A stretch of DNA of 64,000 bases, from NCBI GenBank assembly GCA_016342685.1, contig JAEINU010000001.1, forward strand, positions 1,098,920 through 1,162,919, written 5' to 3'. Positions 46,371 through 54,242 of this stretch are shown here, piece after piece; position 1 is the stretch's first letter, and each line of letters starts with the position of its first letter. Both the position numbers and the translations under genes were made by a program. The stretch is from Bacteroidales bacterium (GTDB lineage: Bacteria > Bacteroidota > Bacteroidia > Bacteroidales > UBA12077). The notes under the pieces were generated by a model. It was not told where the DNA came from and did no database searches. It saw only the letters and a list, made by a program, of their open reading frames with translations.

Positions 46371-47982
46371 ATAAATCTGGGATATTTATTTTTGAAGCAT
46401 TATCAAGTAAATTAGATATTTCAAAAGCTTCATTTATAATCTTTTCAGGATAATTATTTATTTGTAATATTTTTATTGCATTTCGATTCTTTAACTTTCC
46501 ATCTTTCAATTTATAGTCGAAATCAATGGTATTATTGTCTATTTTCTCACTAAAATGATATAACTCGTATTCTTCTATTAATAAATCTGCAAGCTCTATA
46601 TCATGAGTAGAAACAAATACAATATTGTTATTTTGAGTTAATGTTGATAATACTGCCTTACCTGCTGAGATTCTCTCAACTGTATTTGTTCCTTTGAACA
46701 ATTCATCAAGTAAAAACAAGCTAGGAATAATATTTTCACTCACATCTATCATTTCTTTTATTGTCAGGACTTCTTCGAAATAATAGCTTTTATCGTTCAT
46801 TAAATCATCGCTTATTCTTATAGCAGAGAACACTTGTATTCTAGGCATTGTGAACTGTTTTGCAAAACAGGTGTTTAAAGTTAAACCTGTAATAACATTG
46901 ATTCCAATTGTACGAATAAAAGAAGTTTTCCCGGACATATTTGAGCCTGTAAGTAAAATTGATTTCTCATGTACAGTAATATTATTCTCAACACAGTCAA
47001 TAATTAATGGATGATATATATTCTTAGTCTGTATTAATTTTTCAGATTGAATATTGGGAATACAATACTTATCAAGCCCCACTCTTAATGATGCAATAGA
47101 GTTTAATGAATCAATTTCTCCAACAAAAGAAAACATATTTTCAATTTCAGCTTTTTTATTCTGTAAAAGTTTCAATGCTGAAAATAGCATTATAGGTTCT
47201 AAAAGAAATGTAATTTTTAAAAATTCGAAAAACACCCAAAACAGTGCTTGCATTTCACCTTGAACTTTTGTTTCAATTTTAAAAAACACCATTCTATTGC
47301 GTATTTTATTAACCGTTTTAATAGAATTTAAAAGATCAGGATTAATGCTTGTGAATATTTTGTGACTAAACAACTCGTTAGCAACGCCTTTCAGATTTAA
47401 TAATTGTGGTAGGGAATTTAAATATTGATTTAGATTATTTTTATTCCAATAATGAATTAAGGTATTTATAACCAATACTATAAATAAAACTAAAAGGAAT
47501 TTTAGGTTAAAAAAACTAAAAATTATAGAAAGGATACTAGTAAATGTTAGAACCGGCACTATAAAAAACCATTTTGGTGCAGATATAAAACACTCTTGAA
47601 ATAAAGTTGTTAAGTAATGAGCATCAAATTCGTTTAACTTTGTTAATTGGGTTTGCACAGAAAGCCTAAAATCATTTTTCTTAATAAATTCTTTAATCAA
47701 GTTCTCATTATAAGTTTGATCTGAATTTGTTAGAGGTATCGTTCTTAATTTATTATACAAATATTGCTGACCAACTTTTGAATTTGTCCTATCTACGAAC
47801 ATGAATAATTCATCAAAATCAAAATCATTACAGGTCTTATCTGAAAGAATCTGATGATTTTCTGTACTTTGTTTTCCATTAAAATACTTCTTAATCATTT
47901 CAAAATCAAAAGAATCATCCTTAATCTTGCCAAACTCGTTAAGAAGCTTATTTTTTAATGCTTTTTTTCTATTAAAAAACAT
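46360..47982 (-). CDS. MutS-like ATPase with membrane anchor
   Basis: The 540-residue protein has a hydrophobic block near 130-180 (WFFIVPVLTFTSILSIIFSF), a MutS core/clamp-like region and a C-terminal MutS ATPase domain with LTGSNMSGKTSFIRTIG, DELFKGTNTVERISAGKAVL and STHD. The mismatch-binding N-terminal domain (FxE motif) is absent. It is thus a MutS2/MutS-V-like protein apparently held at the membrane. It leads an operon with a membrane protein and an isomerase-like protein, an unexpected context for mismatch repair. Confidence 0.8.
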   Translation of the reverse strand: MFFNRKKALKNKLLNEFGKIKDDSFDFEMIKKYFNGKQSTENHQILSDKTCNDFDFDELFMFVDRTNSKVGQQYLYNKLRTIPLTNSDQTYNENLIKEFIKKNDFRLSVQTQLTKLNEFDAHYLTTLFQECFISAPKWFFIVPVLTFTSILSIIFSFFNLKFLLVLFIVLVINTLIHYWNKNNLNQYLNSLPQLLNLKGVANELFSHKIFTSINPDLLNSIKTVNKIRNRMVFFKIETKVQGEMQALFWVFFEFLKITFLLEPIMLFSALKLLQNKKAEIENMFSFVGEIDSLNSIASLRVGLDKYCIPNIQSEKLIQTKNIYHPLIIDCVENNITVHEKSILLTGSNMSGKTSFIRTIGINVITGLTLNTCFAKQFTMPRIQVFSAIRISDDLMNDKSYYFEEVLTIKEMIDVSENIIPSLFLLDELFKGTNTVERISAGKAVLSTLTQNNNIVFVSTHDIELADLLIEEYELYHFSEKIDNNTIDFDYKLKDGKLKNRNAIKILQINNYPEKIINEAFEISNLLDNASKINIPDLYEK

Positions 47983-48000
47983 AATTGATTGAATATATAA

Positions 48001-48043
48001 AAAAAGATTCTATATTATTAAAGTTTGAATATAGAATCTTTTT
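48001..48043. terminator. Terminator of msrA (possibly bidirectional)
   Basis: AAAAAGATTCTATATT and AATATAGAATCTTTTT form a 16-bp perfect stem with an 11-nt loop between the msrA stop and the start of the MutS-like gene. Confidence 0.85.
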
Positions 48044-48070
48044 CTTAGCTATCCAAGCAAGAATAAGCCA

Positions 48071-48676
48071 TTATTTGATTTTGTCTTTAAATACCTTTTT
48101 GAATTTTTCTATTTTGGGAGTAATAACAAAGTTGCAATATGATTGCCCTTTATTGTTGTCATAATATTCCTGATGATAGTTTTCTGCTTTATAAAAAATA
48201 TCGAATTCAGATATTTCTGTTACGATGGGATTACCGTATATACCAGCTTTATTCAATTTATCTTTATACAATTGAGCTAATTCCTTTTGCTTTTCATTGT
48301 GATAATATACAACGGAACGATACTGTGTTCCCACATCTGCACCCTGTCTGTTTAAAGTTGTTGGATCGTGTGTTTTCCAAAACACTTCCAAAAGTTCTTC
48401 ATAACTAACCAAACTAGGGTTATATGTTACCTGAATAACTTCTGCATGCCCAGTTTCACCGGCACAAACTGCTGTGTAGGTAGGATTTTTAATATGACCT
48501 CCAGAATAACCTGAGACTGCAGACTCCACACCTTTTAATTGCTGAAAAATTGCTTCTGTACACCAAAAGCATCCAGATCCAAATGTTGCTATTTCCATTT
48601 TTGTATTGTTTTGAGCCGTCAAACTACTTGCCAACAAAGCAAGAGAAGTGACTAATATGAATGTTAGATTTTTCAT
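48071..48676 (-). CDS. msrA: Peptide methionine sulfoxide reductase MsrA, exported
   Basis: The 201-residue protein has a signal peptide (MKNLTFILVTSLALLASSLT) and the MsrA active site FGSGCFWCTEA (C36, C39), followed by GVESAVSGYSGG and GHAEVIQVTYNP. MsrA repairs oxidised methionine in proteins; the signal peptide suggests it works in the periplasm. There is no fused MsrB domain. It has a strong terminator and is divergent from the repeat-type protein at 48757. Confidence 0.94.
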   Translation of the reverse strand: MKNLTFILVTSLALLASSLTAQNNTKMEIATFGSGCFWCTEAIFQQLKGVESAVSGYSGGHIKNPTYTAVCAGETGHAEVIQVTYNPSLVSYEELLEVFWKTHDPTTLNRQGADVGTQYRSVVYYHNEKQKELAQLYKDKLNKAGIYGNPIVTEISEFDIFYKAENYHQEYYDNNKGQSYCNFVITPKIEKFKKVFKDKIK

Positions 48677-48756
48677 GTTGTTTTATCTATATAAACAGAA
48701 AGGAATCGGTAATGTTTATTGATTTGTTTGTATTTTTAGCTTTTCAAATGGTAAAA

Positions 48757-49287
48757 ATGAATTTTAGAGAACAATTATTAGCCGAATTATCTAAGCAAAA
48801 TACTGTTTATATAGCTTCTGTTATAGGAACAGATCAGAAGTTATTCAAGGAAATGTTTGACCTTATTTTAACAAATGAAGAATACGTTTCTGGTCGTGCG
48901 GCGTGGGTTATTGAGCATGTCTGGTTGGATCATCCCAAAATGATTGAACCTTATATTAATGAAATGATTGATTTTTTAACAAAGTCAAAATATGATAATC
49001 AGAAACGACATATAACAAAAATACTTTCGACCAGAGATTTGCAAGAGCTTGATGAAGATCACCTTGGAATTCTTATTGATAGATGTTTTACTTATTTAGA
49101 AGATCCAATTTACCCAACTGCTGTTAAAATGTTCTCTATGCAGATTATTTACAATTACATTGAAATTGAACCAGCTTTAGCATCGGAATTAATTGCAATA
49201 ATCGAGAATCAATACGCTGATAGTACTCCTGGATTTAAAAATCGAGGTTCAAAACTTCTTAAAAAGCTTTATAAATTAATCGATTAG
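48757..49287 (+). CDS. HEAT/ARM-like helical repeat protein of unknown function
   Basis: From the ATG at 48757 (MNFREQLLAELSKQNTVYIA) the 176-residue protein is nearly all helical, with repeat-like pairs such as SGRAAWVIEHVWLDHPKM and TAVKMFSMQIIYNYIEIEP. That fits a small HEAT/armadillo-like protein. An ATG at 48748 is equally possible, and an in-frame ATG at 48712 would overlap the msrA promoter region. No catalytic motif is visible. It is divergent from msrA. Confidence 0.6.
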   Translation: MNFREQLLAELSKQNTVYIASVIGTDQKLFKEMFDLILTNEEYVSGRAAWVIEHVWLDHPKMIEPYINEMIDFLTKSKYDNQKRHITKILSTRDLQELDEDHLGILIDRCFTYLEDPIYPTAVKMFSMQIIYNYIEIEPALASELIAIIENQYADSTPGFKNRGSKLLKKLYKLID

Positions 49288-49387
49288 AAAGAAAAATAAT
49301 TTATTTTAACAATCTACATATCTAGATATTGTAATTTAATAAAATTCTACTATTTTTGCGTCGGTAAATTTAAATTAAGATACAAAA

Positions 49388-49579
49388 ATGAATAGAAATA
49401 TTGTAGTAAACGAGAACTTTTGTCCGCAAAATCATCCGTGCCCATCGTTAAGAAGTTGCCCTGTTGGGGCTATAACTCAAAAGAGTCCGTATAATGCTCC
49501 AGAAATTGATGAAGCTAAATGTACAGGATGTGGAATTTGTACTCGTTCTTGTGCTGCTTTTCAATGCACAAATTGCTAA
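49388..49579 (+). CDS. Small 4Fe-4S binding protein
   Basis: The 63-residue protein has a canonical cluster motif CTGCGICTRSC, with an upstream CPSLRSCP segment contributing a partial second motif, giving a ferredoxin-like fold with one certain 4Fe-4S cluster. Such small proteins shuttle electrons for unidentified reductases. It has no operon partner. A family A repeat containing a terminator-like stem follows the stop codon. Confidence 0.8.
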   Translation: MNRNIVVNENFCPQNHPCPSLRSCPVGAITQKSPYNAPEIDEAKCTGCGICTRSCAAFQCTNC

Positions 49580-49612
49580 GAAGAAATAATTTTAATGCAT
49601 TTTATATGTTAA

Positions 49613-49687
49613 CACTTCGATAAACTCAGTGTGACATATAAAAAAAGCTTGTCATACTGAGTTTATCGAAGTATAGACAAGCTTTTT
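49613..49687. repeat. Family A repeat pair nested with a terminator stem
   Basis: CACTTCGATAAACTCAGTG (from 49613) faces tactgagtttatcgaagta (49655-49673). The right unit is enclosed by AAAAAGCTTGTC and GACAAGCTTTTT (49642-49687), a 12-bp stem ending in T residues between two convergent genes. Confidence 0.72.
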
Positions 49688-49704
49688 ATATTCTTGAATA
49701 ATAT

Positions 49705-49881
49705 CTATTTAGCTTCCCAAAAGCAAACTTTCGGAGAAACTATCTTTTCTTCTTTTTTCAATACTTTCATTGCCTTATCAACTTCTTTACGATCTAACCC
49801 AGCGATTTCTGCAATTTCGCCAGCTTTAAGTGCTTTCCCTGCTCCTTTCATTGTGTCTAATACCTTTTGTGTAGTTTCCAT
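49705..49881 (-). CDS. Small winged-helix-type DNA-binding protein
   Basis: The 58-residue frame reads [20 protein letters not shown], then [20 protein letters not shown] and ending KVCFWEAK. It is a compact helix-turn-helix resembling the small regulators often found singly in Bacteroidota and Firmicutes. It is transcribed toward the family A repeat and away from the BlaI operators. It may regulate a neighbour, but no specific target is visible. Confidence 0.65.
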   Translation of the reverse strand: METTQKVLDTMKGAGKALKAGEIAEIAGLDRKEVDKAMKVLKKEEKIVSPKVCFWEAK

Positions 49882-49991
49882 CTAGTTTAGTTTATTGTTA
49901 ATAAGAATTATTATTTAATTCAAAAATAGTATTTTTTTTAATAAGTATAAATTCCACCACAACAGTATTTTAACAATATTTAACTTCTAAC

Positions 49992-50007
49992 TACGAAATT
50001 ATTCGTA
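49992..50007 (+). promoter_or_regulatory. BlaI-type operator 1
   Basis: TACGAAATTATTCGTA is a 16-bp near-perfect dyad, upstream of a TAAATTTG (TAnnTTTG) element at 50010-50017. Confidence 0.7.
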
Positions 50008-50013
50008 AATAAA

Positions 50014-50045
50014 TTTGGAAGTACGAAATCTATCGTATATGTTTG
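50014..50045 (+). promoter_or_regulatory. blaI-M56 promoter spanning operator 2
   Basis: TTTG at 50014-50017 and TATGTTTG (TAnnTTTG) at 50038-50045 are spaced by 20 bp, a good Bacteroidota promoter. Operator 2, TACGAAATCTATCGTA at 50022-50037, lies exactly between them, so bound repressor would block polymerase. Confidence 0.68.
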
Positions 50046-50048
50046 TAC

Positions 50049-50064
50049 TACGAAATTATTCGTA
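50049..50064 (+). promoter_or_regulatory. BlaI-type operator 3
   Basis: TACGAAATTATTCGTA again, just after the -7 element, over the expected transcription start. Operator starts are spaced 30 and 27 bp, close to whole helical turns. A half site ATTATTCGT follows at 50082-50090. Confidence 0.7.
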
Positions 50065-50099
50065 ATGCATCAAATTGTATAATTATTCGTCTATATATT

Positions 50100-50489
50100 A
50101 TGAGTTTAAAAAATAAGATTAATCCTACTGAATCTGAATTAGAGATTCTTCAATTATTGTGGGAGTTTGGTCCTTCAAGTGTGCGATTTGTCAACGACAA
50201 GCAAAATGAAAACAAAGAAGTTGGTTACACAACTACTTTAAAAATAATGCAGATTATGGCAGATAAAGGCATTCTGATTGTTAACAAAGAACAACGTCAG
50301 CATGTTTATTCATCTGTAATTGATGAATCTGAGACAAAAGGAAATCTATTGGATGGTTTTTTAAAGAAAACTTTTTCAGGCTCAGCAAAAAAACTGGTTA
50401 TGCAGGCTTTAGGTAATCATAATCCTTCGAAAGAAGAGCTTGAAGAGATAAAAAAATTAATATCTGAAATAGAAAATAAATCAAAGTAA
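50100..50489 (+). CDS. BlaI/MecI/CopY family repressor
   Basis: The ATG at 50100 (129 residues) is preferred over an upstream in-frame ATG at 50043 because the latter would begin before operator 3. The protein shows the BlaI winged helix (INPTESELEILQLLWEFGPSS) and the central VGYTTTLKIMQIMADKGIL segment. The C-terminal half mediates dimerisation and, in relatives, is cleaved by an M56 partner after signal detection. It precedes the M56 gene by 1 nt. Confidence 0.92.
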   Translation: MSLKNKINPTESELEILQLLWEFGPSSVRFVNDKQNENKEVGYTTTLKIMQIMADKGILIVNKEQRQHVYSSVIDESETKGNLLDGFLKKTFSGSAKKLVMQALGNHNPSKEELEEIKKLISEIENKSK

Positions 50490-50490
50490 G

Positions 50491-51942
50491 ATGAATGCAT
50501 TAACAAATCTGTTAGGAGATAATGTTATTTCGGCTTTAGGTTGGAGTTTATTTAATGTGCTTTGGCAAGGCTTTTTAGTAGCAGTTGTACTTGGTATATT
50601 TCTTTATTCCTTCAGAAAAAAATCTGCGCAAAGCAGATATATAGTGTCATTTGCTTCTCTCCTGCTTATTGTTGGATTATCGATTTTTAATTTTGCAGAT
50701 AAGTATGAATCTGAAACGGTGAAAACTAATAGGATTGAAAATACAGTTCAGTATGAAACTAAGTCAGAAAATAGAATCCTAAACATTCGTAATTACACTG
50801 TTGATTTCTCATTTAACGAACTGGTATCAAGACTTAAGTCAAATCTAAATACAATTGATAAATACTTCCCATTAGTCATAAATATATGGTTGATAGGAAT
50901 GTTTGTCTTCATTTTAAAGTTTGTCTTTAGTTATTTATATACAAATAGATTAAAAAAACTAAAGACCAATTCATTATCTCAAAAATGGATGAATAATTTC
51001 AAAGTTCTTGAACAAAAATTGCAATTAAAAAAGAAAATCAATTACATAGAATCCGCTATAATAAAAGTTCCGTTTGTTTTAGGTTATTTAAAGCCGTTTG
51101 TGGTAATTCCTACTGAATTATTAACCGGAATGCCTTCAAATCAGATTGAAGCTATTGTAGCGCATGAATTAGCTCATATTAGACGAAACGATTATATAAT
51201 TAATGTATTACAAACCATTATCGAAACTGTGTTTTTCTTTCACCCCGCAGTTTGGTATATATCATCTCAAATAAGAAAAGAGAGAGAAAATTGTTGCGAT
51301 GATATTGCTTTAACTGCTTGTGAAGGATCAATTGTATACGCAAAAGCACTGGTTTCGGTACAAGAACTCTGTCTGGGAAGGCATTACGCCGCGGTAGCTT
51401 TTTCAGGTAAGAAAAAACATTTGTTAAACCGAATAAAACGTATGATTATGAAACCAAAAATAAAATCGAATTTTACAGATAAAATGATTGCTGCTCTTGT
51501 TATTGTTTCTGCCATATTAGCCTTATCGTTTACTTACAATACAGAAACTACGGATTTTGATGAAATGATAAATTTACGCAATGAGACTAAATCAGAACTA
51601 GTTAAATCTAAACCAACCGAAAAAGACGTAGTTATTAACAAGGAAGTAATTGAAGAATCTGTTTTTAAGGATACTGTTAAAGTGAATAATGGTAATCATA
51701 AGATTATCGATATTGATGATAACACAGTTACTAAAACAATCAAAAAAAATGGTAAGAAATCTGAAATGAAGTTCACGCTTAAAAACGGTGACGTGACTGA
51801 ACTTTTTGTAGATGGAAAAGAAATTCCTAGAGAAAATTACAGTACGTATCAAGCTGATATTGATGAAACTATTGAAGATTTGCAAGAAGCTAAAAAAGGA
51901 TATCCGTCAAGCAATGAAAGACATCGAAGAAATGGATATTGA
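50491..51942 (+). CDS. M56 (BlaR1-type) membrane metallopeptidase, frameshifted near C-terminus
   Basis: The 483-residue product has four membrane helices and the zinc motif HELAH (H225, E226, H229) in IVAHELAHIRRND, with a third ligand in ENCCDDIA. It lacks a penicillin-binding sensor domain, so the signal is not necessarily beta-lactam. Around 51892-51899 (gct then A6 then gg) the frame departs from the sequence that continues in frame +1, adding only about 16 unrelated residues before a stop at 51942. The natural protein is probably the fused form of about 634 residues. Confidence 0.85.
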   Translation: MNALTNLLGDNVISALGWSLFNVLWQGFLVAVVLGIFLYSFRKKSAQSRYIVSFASLLLIVGLSIFNFADKYESETVKTNRIENTVQYETKSENRILNIRNYTVDFSFNELVSRLKSNLNTIDKYFPLVINIWLIGMFVFILKFVFSYLYTNRLKKLKTNSLSQKWMNNFKVLEQKLQLKKKINYIESAIIKVPFVLGYLKPFVVIPTELLTGMPSNQIEAIVAHELAHIRRNDYIINVLQTIIETVFFFHPAVWYISSQIRKERENCCDDIALTACEGSIVYAKALVSVQELCLGRHYAAVAFSGKKKHLLNRIKRMIMKPKIKSNFTDKMIAALVIVSAILALSFTYNTETTDFDEMINLRNETKSELVKSKPTEKDVVINKEVIEESVFKDTVKVNNGNHKIIDIDDNTVTKTIKKNGKKSEMKFTLKNGDVTELFVDGKEIPRENYSTYQADIDETIEDLQEAKKGYPSSNERHRRNGY

Positions 51943-52396
51943 AGCTATGCAACTTGAAATTCAAGAGTCGATGAAAGACTTTCATATTGATATAGAAGCT
52001 ATGCAAGTGGAAGTTGCTGAAGCAATGGAAAATGTAAAAGAGGTTAATATGGAAGAAATTATGGAAAATATTGAAAAACAAATGAAACATTTGGAAGATA
52101 TGGATTTCGATTTCAACTTTAAGATGGAAGATGTTCATGTTGATATTGATTTAGAGAAAATCCATGAAGAGTTAGAAGAAGCCCACAAACAAATGAGCGA
52201 AAATCTCGACATGGAAGCTATTCAGAAGCAATTAAGAGAAGCTCAAGAAGAACTTCAGAATATTAACGAGGAGAAGATTAAATTGCAAATGAAGGAAGGT
52301 TTAGAAAATATCGAAGCCATTAATAAAGAGGAAATTCAGAAGGAGTTAGAAGAACAACTGGAGAAATTAGAAAATTTGGAATTAGAAGAAAAATAA
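51893..52396 (+). pseudogene. Acidic coiled-coil C-terminal tail of the M56 peptidase, out of frame
   Basis: Read from 51893, one base out of phase with the peptidase, this encodes KKDIRQAMKDIEEMDIEAM and about 145 more residues rich in Glu, Lys and Leu with heptad-like spacing, to the stop at 52396. One base removed from the A6 run at 51892-51897 would join both parts. It could be a real mutation, a sequencing or assembly error, or a site of slippage. Confidence 0.75.
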
Positions 52397-52421
52397 AATC
52401 TTGTACCTATTTGTTGATAAG

Positions 52422-52455
52422 ATCTCCTGGTTGTGATGCATCCTGGAGATTTTTA
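52422..52455 (+). terminator. Terminator after the blaI-M56 unit
   Basis: ATCTCC...GGAGAT with extra TGG/CC pairing and an 11-nt loop, followed by TTTTTATT. Confidence 0.6.
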
Positions 52456-52469
52456 TTGATATTTGCCCC

Positions 52470-52922
52470 ATGACAATGCTAGAACTTAAAAGAAAGATAA
52501 TTTTACTCTGCAAAGGCATATTACAAGATCGTGCCAATAATGCAAAAATAGCAATGAACGAAATGCAACAAAGTGCTAATGAGTATGGAATTCCGCGCGA
52601 TAAATACGATTCATTCAAAGCTCAAGCATTGCATAAAAAAGATATGTTTGCAAAACAGTATCAAAGAGCCTTAGATGATTTGGTATTATTAGAAAAGATT
52701 AATACTGAAAAGATATCTGAAGTGATTGAATTTGGAAGTATCGTTATAACAAATAAACAAAAAATGATTATCGCAACAAGTCTTGGTAAAGTTCAGTTAG
52801 ATAATGATACATACTTCGCTATTTCACCTCAGGTTCCAATATTTAAAGAAATCCATGGACTAAAAAAAGGAGATAAATTTATATTTAACGGGAATGATCT
52901 TGAAATTCTGGATGTTTTTTAA
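52470..52922 (+). CDS. GreA/GreB C-terminal-domain-like protein
   Basis: The 150-residue protein has a helical N-terminal half (LELKRKIILLCKGILQDRAN) and a C-terminal beta domain reading FGSIVITNKQKMIIATSLG and FAISPQVPIFKEIHGLKKGD, as in the GreA/B C-terminal or Rnk fold. It lacks the full N-terminal coiled coil of GreA. It could bind RNA polymerase. Similar Bacteroidota genes are often mislabelled as 3-oxoacyl-ACP synthase, which this sequence does not support. Confidence 0.72.
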   Translation: MTMLELKRKIILLCKGILQDRANNAKIAMNEMQQSANEYGIPRDKYDSFKAQALHKKDMFAKQYQRALDDLVLLEKINTEKISEVIEFGSIVITNKQKMIIATSLGKVQLDNDTYFAISPQVPIFKEIHGLKKGDKFIFNGNDLEILDVF

Positions 52923-52952
52923 TTTCAATCAAAAGATTATAAGAAGAGACCC

Positions 52953-53069
52953 TCCAAAAAGTAAAAATGTCATTCCCTTGAAAAAGGGAATCTCTTAAAG
53001 TGTATTTTAATAAAAACTATTGAGATCCCCAATCAATTTGGGGATCGACAAAATAGGACTTTTTGGACA
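52953..53069. repeat. Composite repeat with family B units inside an outer inverted pair
   Basis: TCCAAAAAGT (52953-52962) and ACTTTTTGGA (53060-53069) are inverted ends. Between them lie tcattcccttgaaaaaggga (52970-52989) and the hairpin ATCCCCAATCAATTTGGGGAT (53025-53045). The unit occupies the gap between converging genes. Confidence 0.75.
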
Positions 53070-53086
53070 GCCCTTTATATTATATT

Positions 53087-54121
53087 TTATAATTTCTTTT
53101 TTATTAATTCAACAAAATTGAAAATATCTTCTTCCAGAGTATCAAAAGAACACATCCAACGAATTTCATTTTTTGATTCATCCCAATCATAAAAGAAATA
53201 TTCATCCATAAGTTCTTCAATTAATTCTCGCGAAGGTAATATTGCAAAAATACCGTTTGCTTCTACTTTCTGGGTAATTTTAATTTGAGGAATGTCTTTT
53301 ACCTTTGATGCCAATAACTGAGCCATCTTATTTGAATGATTTGCATTTTGATGCCATAAGTTATCGCTTAGATATCTTTCGAACTGAGCTGATATAAAAC
53401 GCATTTTTGAGGCTAATTGCATTCCTTGTTTACGAACATACATAAAATCTTTACCAAGTTCTTTATTCAAGAAAATAATTGCTTCGCCGTACATCATTCC
53501 ATTCTTGGTTCCACCAAATGAAAGAATATCAACTCCTACATCTTTTGTAAATTCTTTAAACCCTAGACCTAAACTTACTGCTGCATTTGCAATACGAGCT
53601 CCATCCATATGTAAATACATATCATTCTCATGGGCAAAATCAGCAAGTGTTTTTATTTCATCAACGGTATAAACCGTTCCCATCTCAGTTGCCTGAGTAA
53701 TTGAGATAATTTTTGGTTGAGAATGATGTTCAAAACCAAAACCATGCATGTGCTGTTTGATTGATTCAACCGTAAGTTTACCTTTAGGCGAATCCACCGA
53801 CAATAATTTAAAACCATTAAACTTTTCAGGGGCACCACATTCATCAACATTTATATGAGCCGTTTCGGCGCAAATTACTGCATTCCACGAACGAGTTGCT
53901 GCATGTAATCCTAATACGTTAGCGGCTGTTCCTATAAAAACAAAATAGATATCGATATCCGTTCCAAAATGTTCGTAAAATTTTGTTTTGGCTCTTTCAG
54001 TATAAATATCATCGCCATACCCTACTGTATGACCAATATTTGCATCTAACATTGCTTTCATAATCTCAGGATGAACTCCTGAGTTATTGTCGCTCGCAAA
54101 ACCACGTTTATTTGTTGTCAT
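53087..54121 (-). CDS. ltaE: Low-specificity threonine aldolase
   Basis: The 344-residue protein is a PLP enzyme of the beta-eliminating lyase family: FASDNNSGVHPEIMKAM at the start, AETAHINVDECGAP, HMDGARIANA and the PLP lysine near K206 in FGGTKNG. It cleaves L-threonine or allo-threonine to glycine and acetaldehyde. It is flanked on both sides by dispersed repeats and appears monocistronic. Confidence 0.9.
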   Translation of the reverse strand: MTTNKRGFASDNNSGVHPEIMKAMLDANIGHTVGYGDDIYTERAKTKFYEHFGTDIDIYFVFIGTAANVLGLHAATRSWNAVICAETAHINVDECGAPEKFNGFKLLSVDSPKGKLTVESIKQHMHGFGFEHHSQPKIISITQATEMGTVYTVDEIKTLADFAHENDMYLHMDGARIANAAVSLGLGFKEFTKDVGVDILSFGGTKNGMMYGEAIIFLNKELGKDFMYVRKQGMQLASKMRFISAQFERYLSDNLWHQNANHSNKMAQLLASKVKDIPQIKITQKVEANGIFAILPSRELIEELMDEYFFYDWDESKNEIRWMCSFDTLEEDIFNFVELIKKKL

Positions 54122-54149
54122 AATTAAATCCTTATCAATAAATCATTTT

Positions 54150-54226
54150 GTTACACTGAGCCTGTCGAAGTGTGAATCTTATAATGCCTAGGAGAATGTC
54201 ATACTTCGACAAGCTCAGCATGACAT
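54150..54226. repeat. Paired family A repeat
   Basis: Units gttacactgagcctgtcgaag (from 54150) and catacttcgacaagctcagc (from 54200) are inverted to each other, in the gap between ltaE and the C69 gene. Confidence 0.75.
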
Positions 54227-54242
54227 TCTATTAATATACTTC

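Noticed and set aside
49694-49885. Plus-strand frame over the small DNA-binding gene
   Set aside because: The minus-strand frame at 49705-49881 has a coherent helix-turn-helix sequence; the plus frame looks random.
50491-51942. BlaR1 beta-lactam sensor
   Set aside because: The C-terminal penicillin-binding domain is absent and no beta-lactamase is nearby, so the signal is left open.
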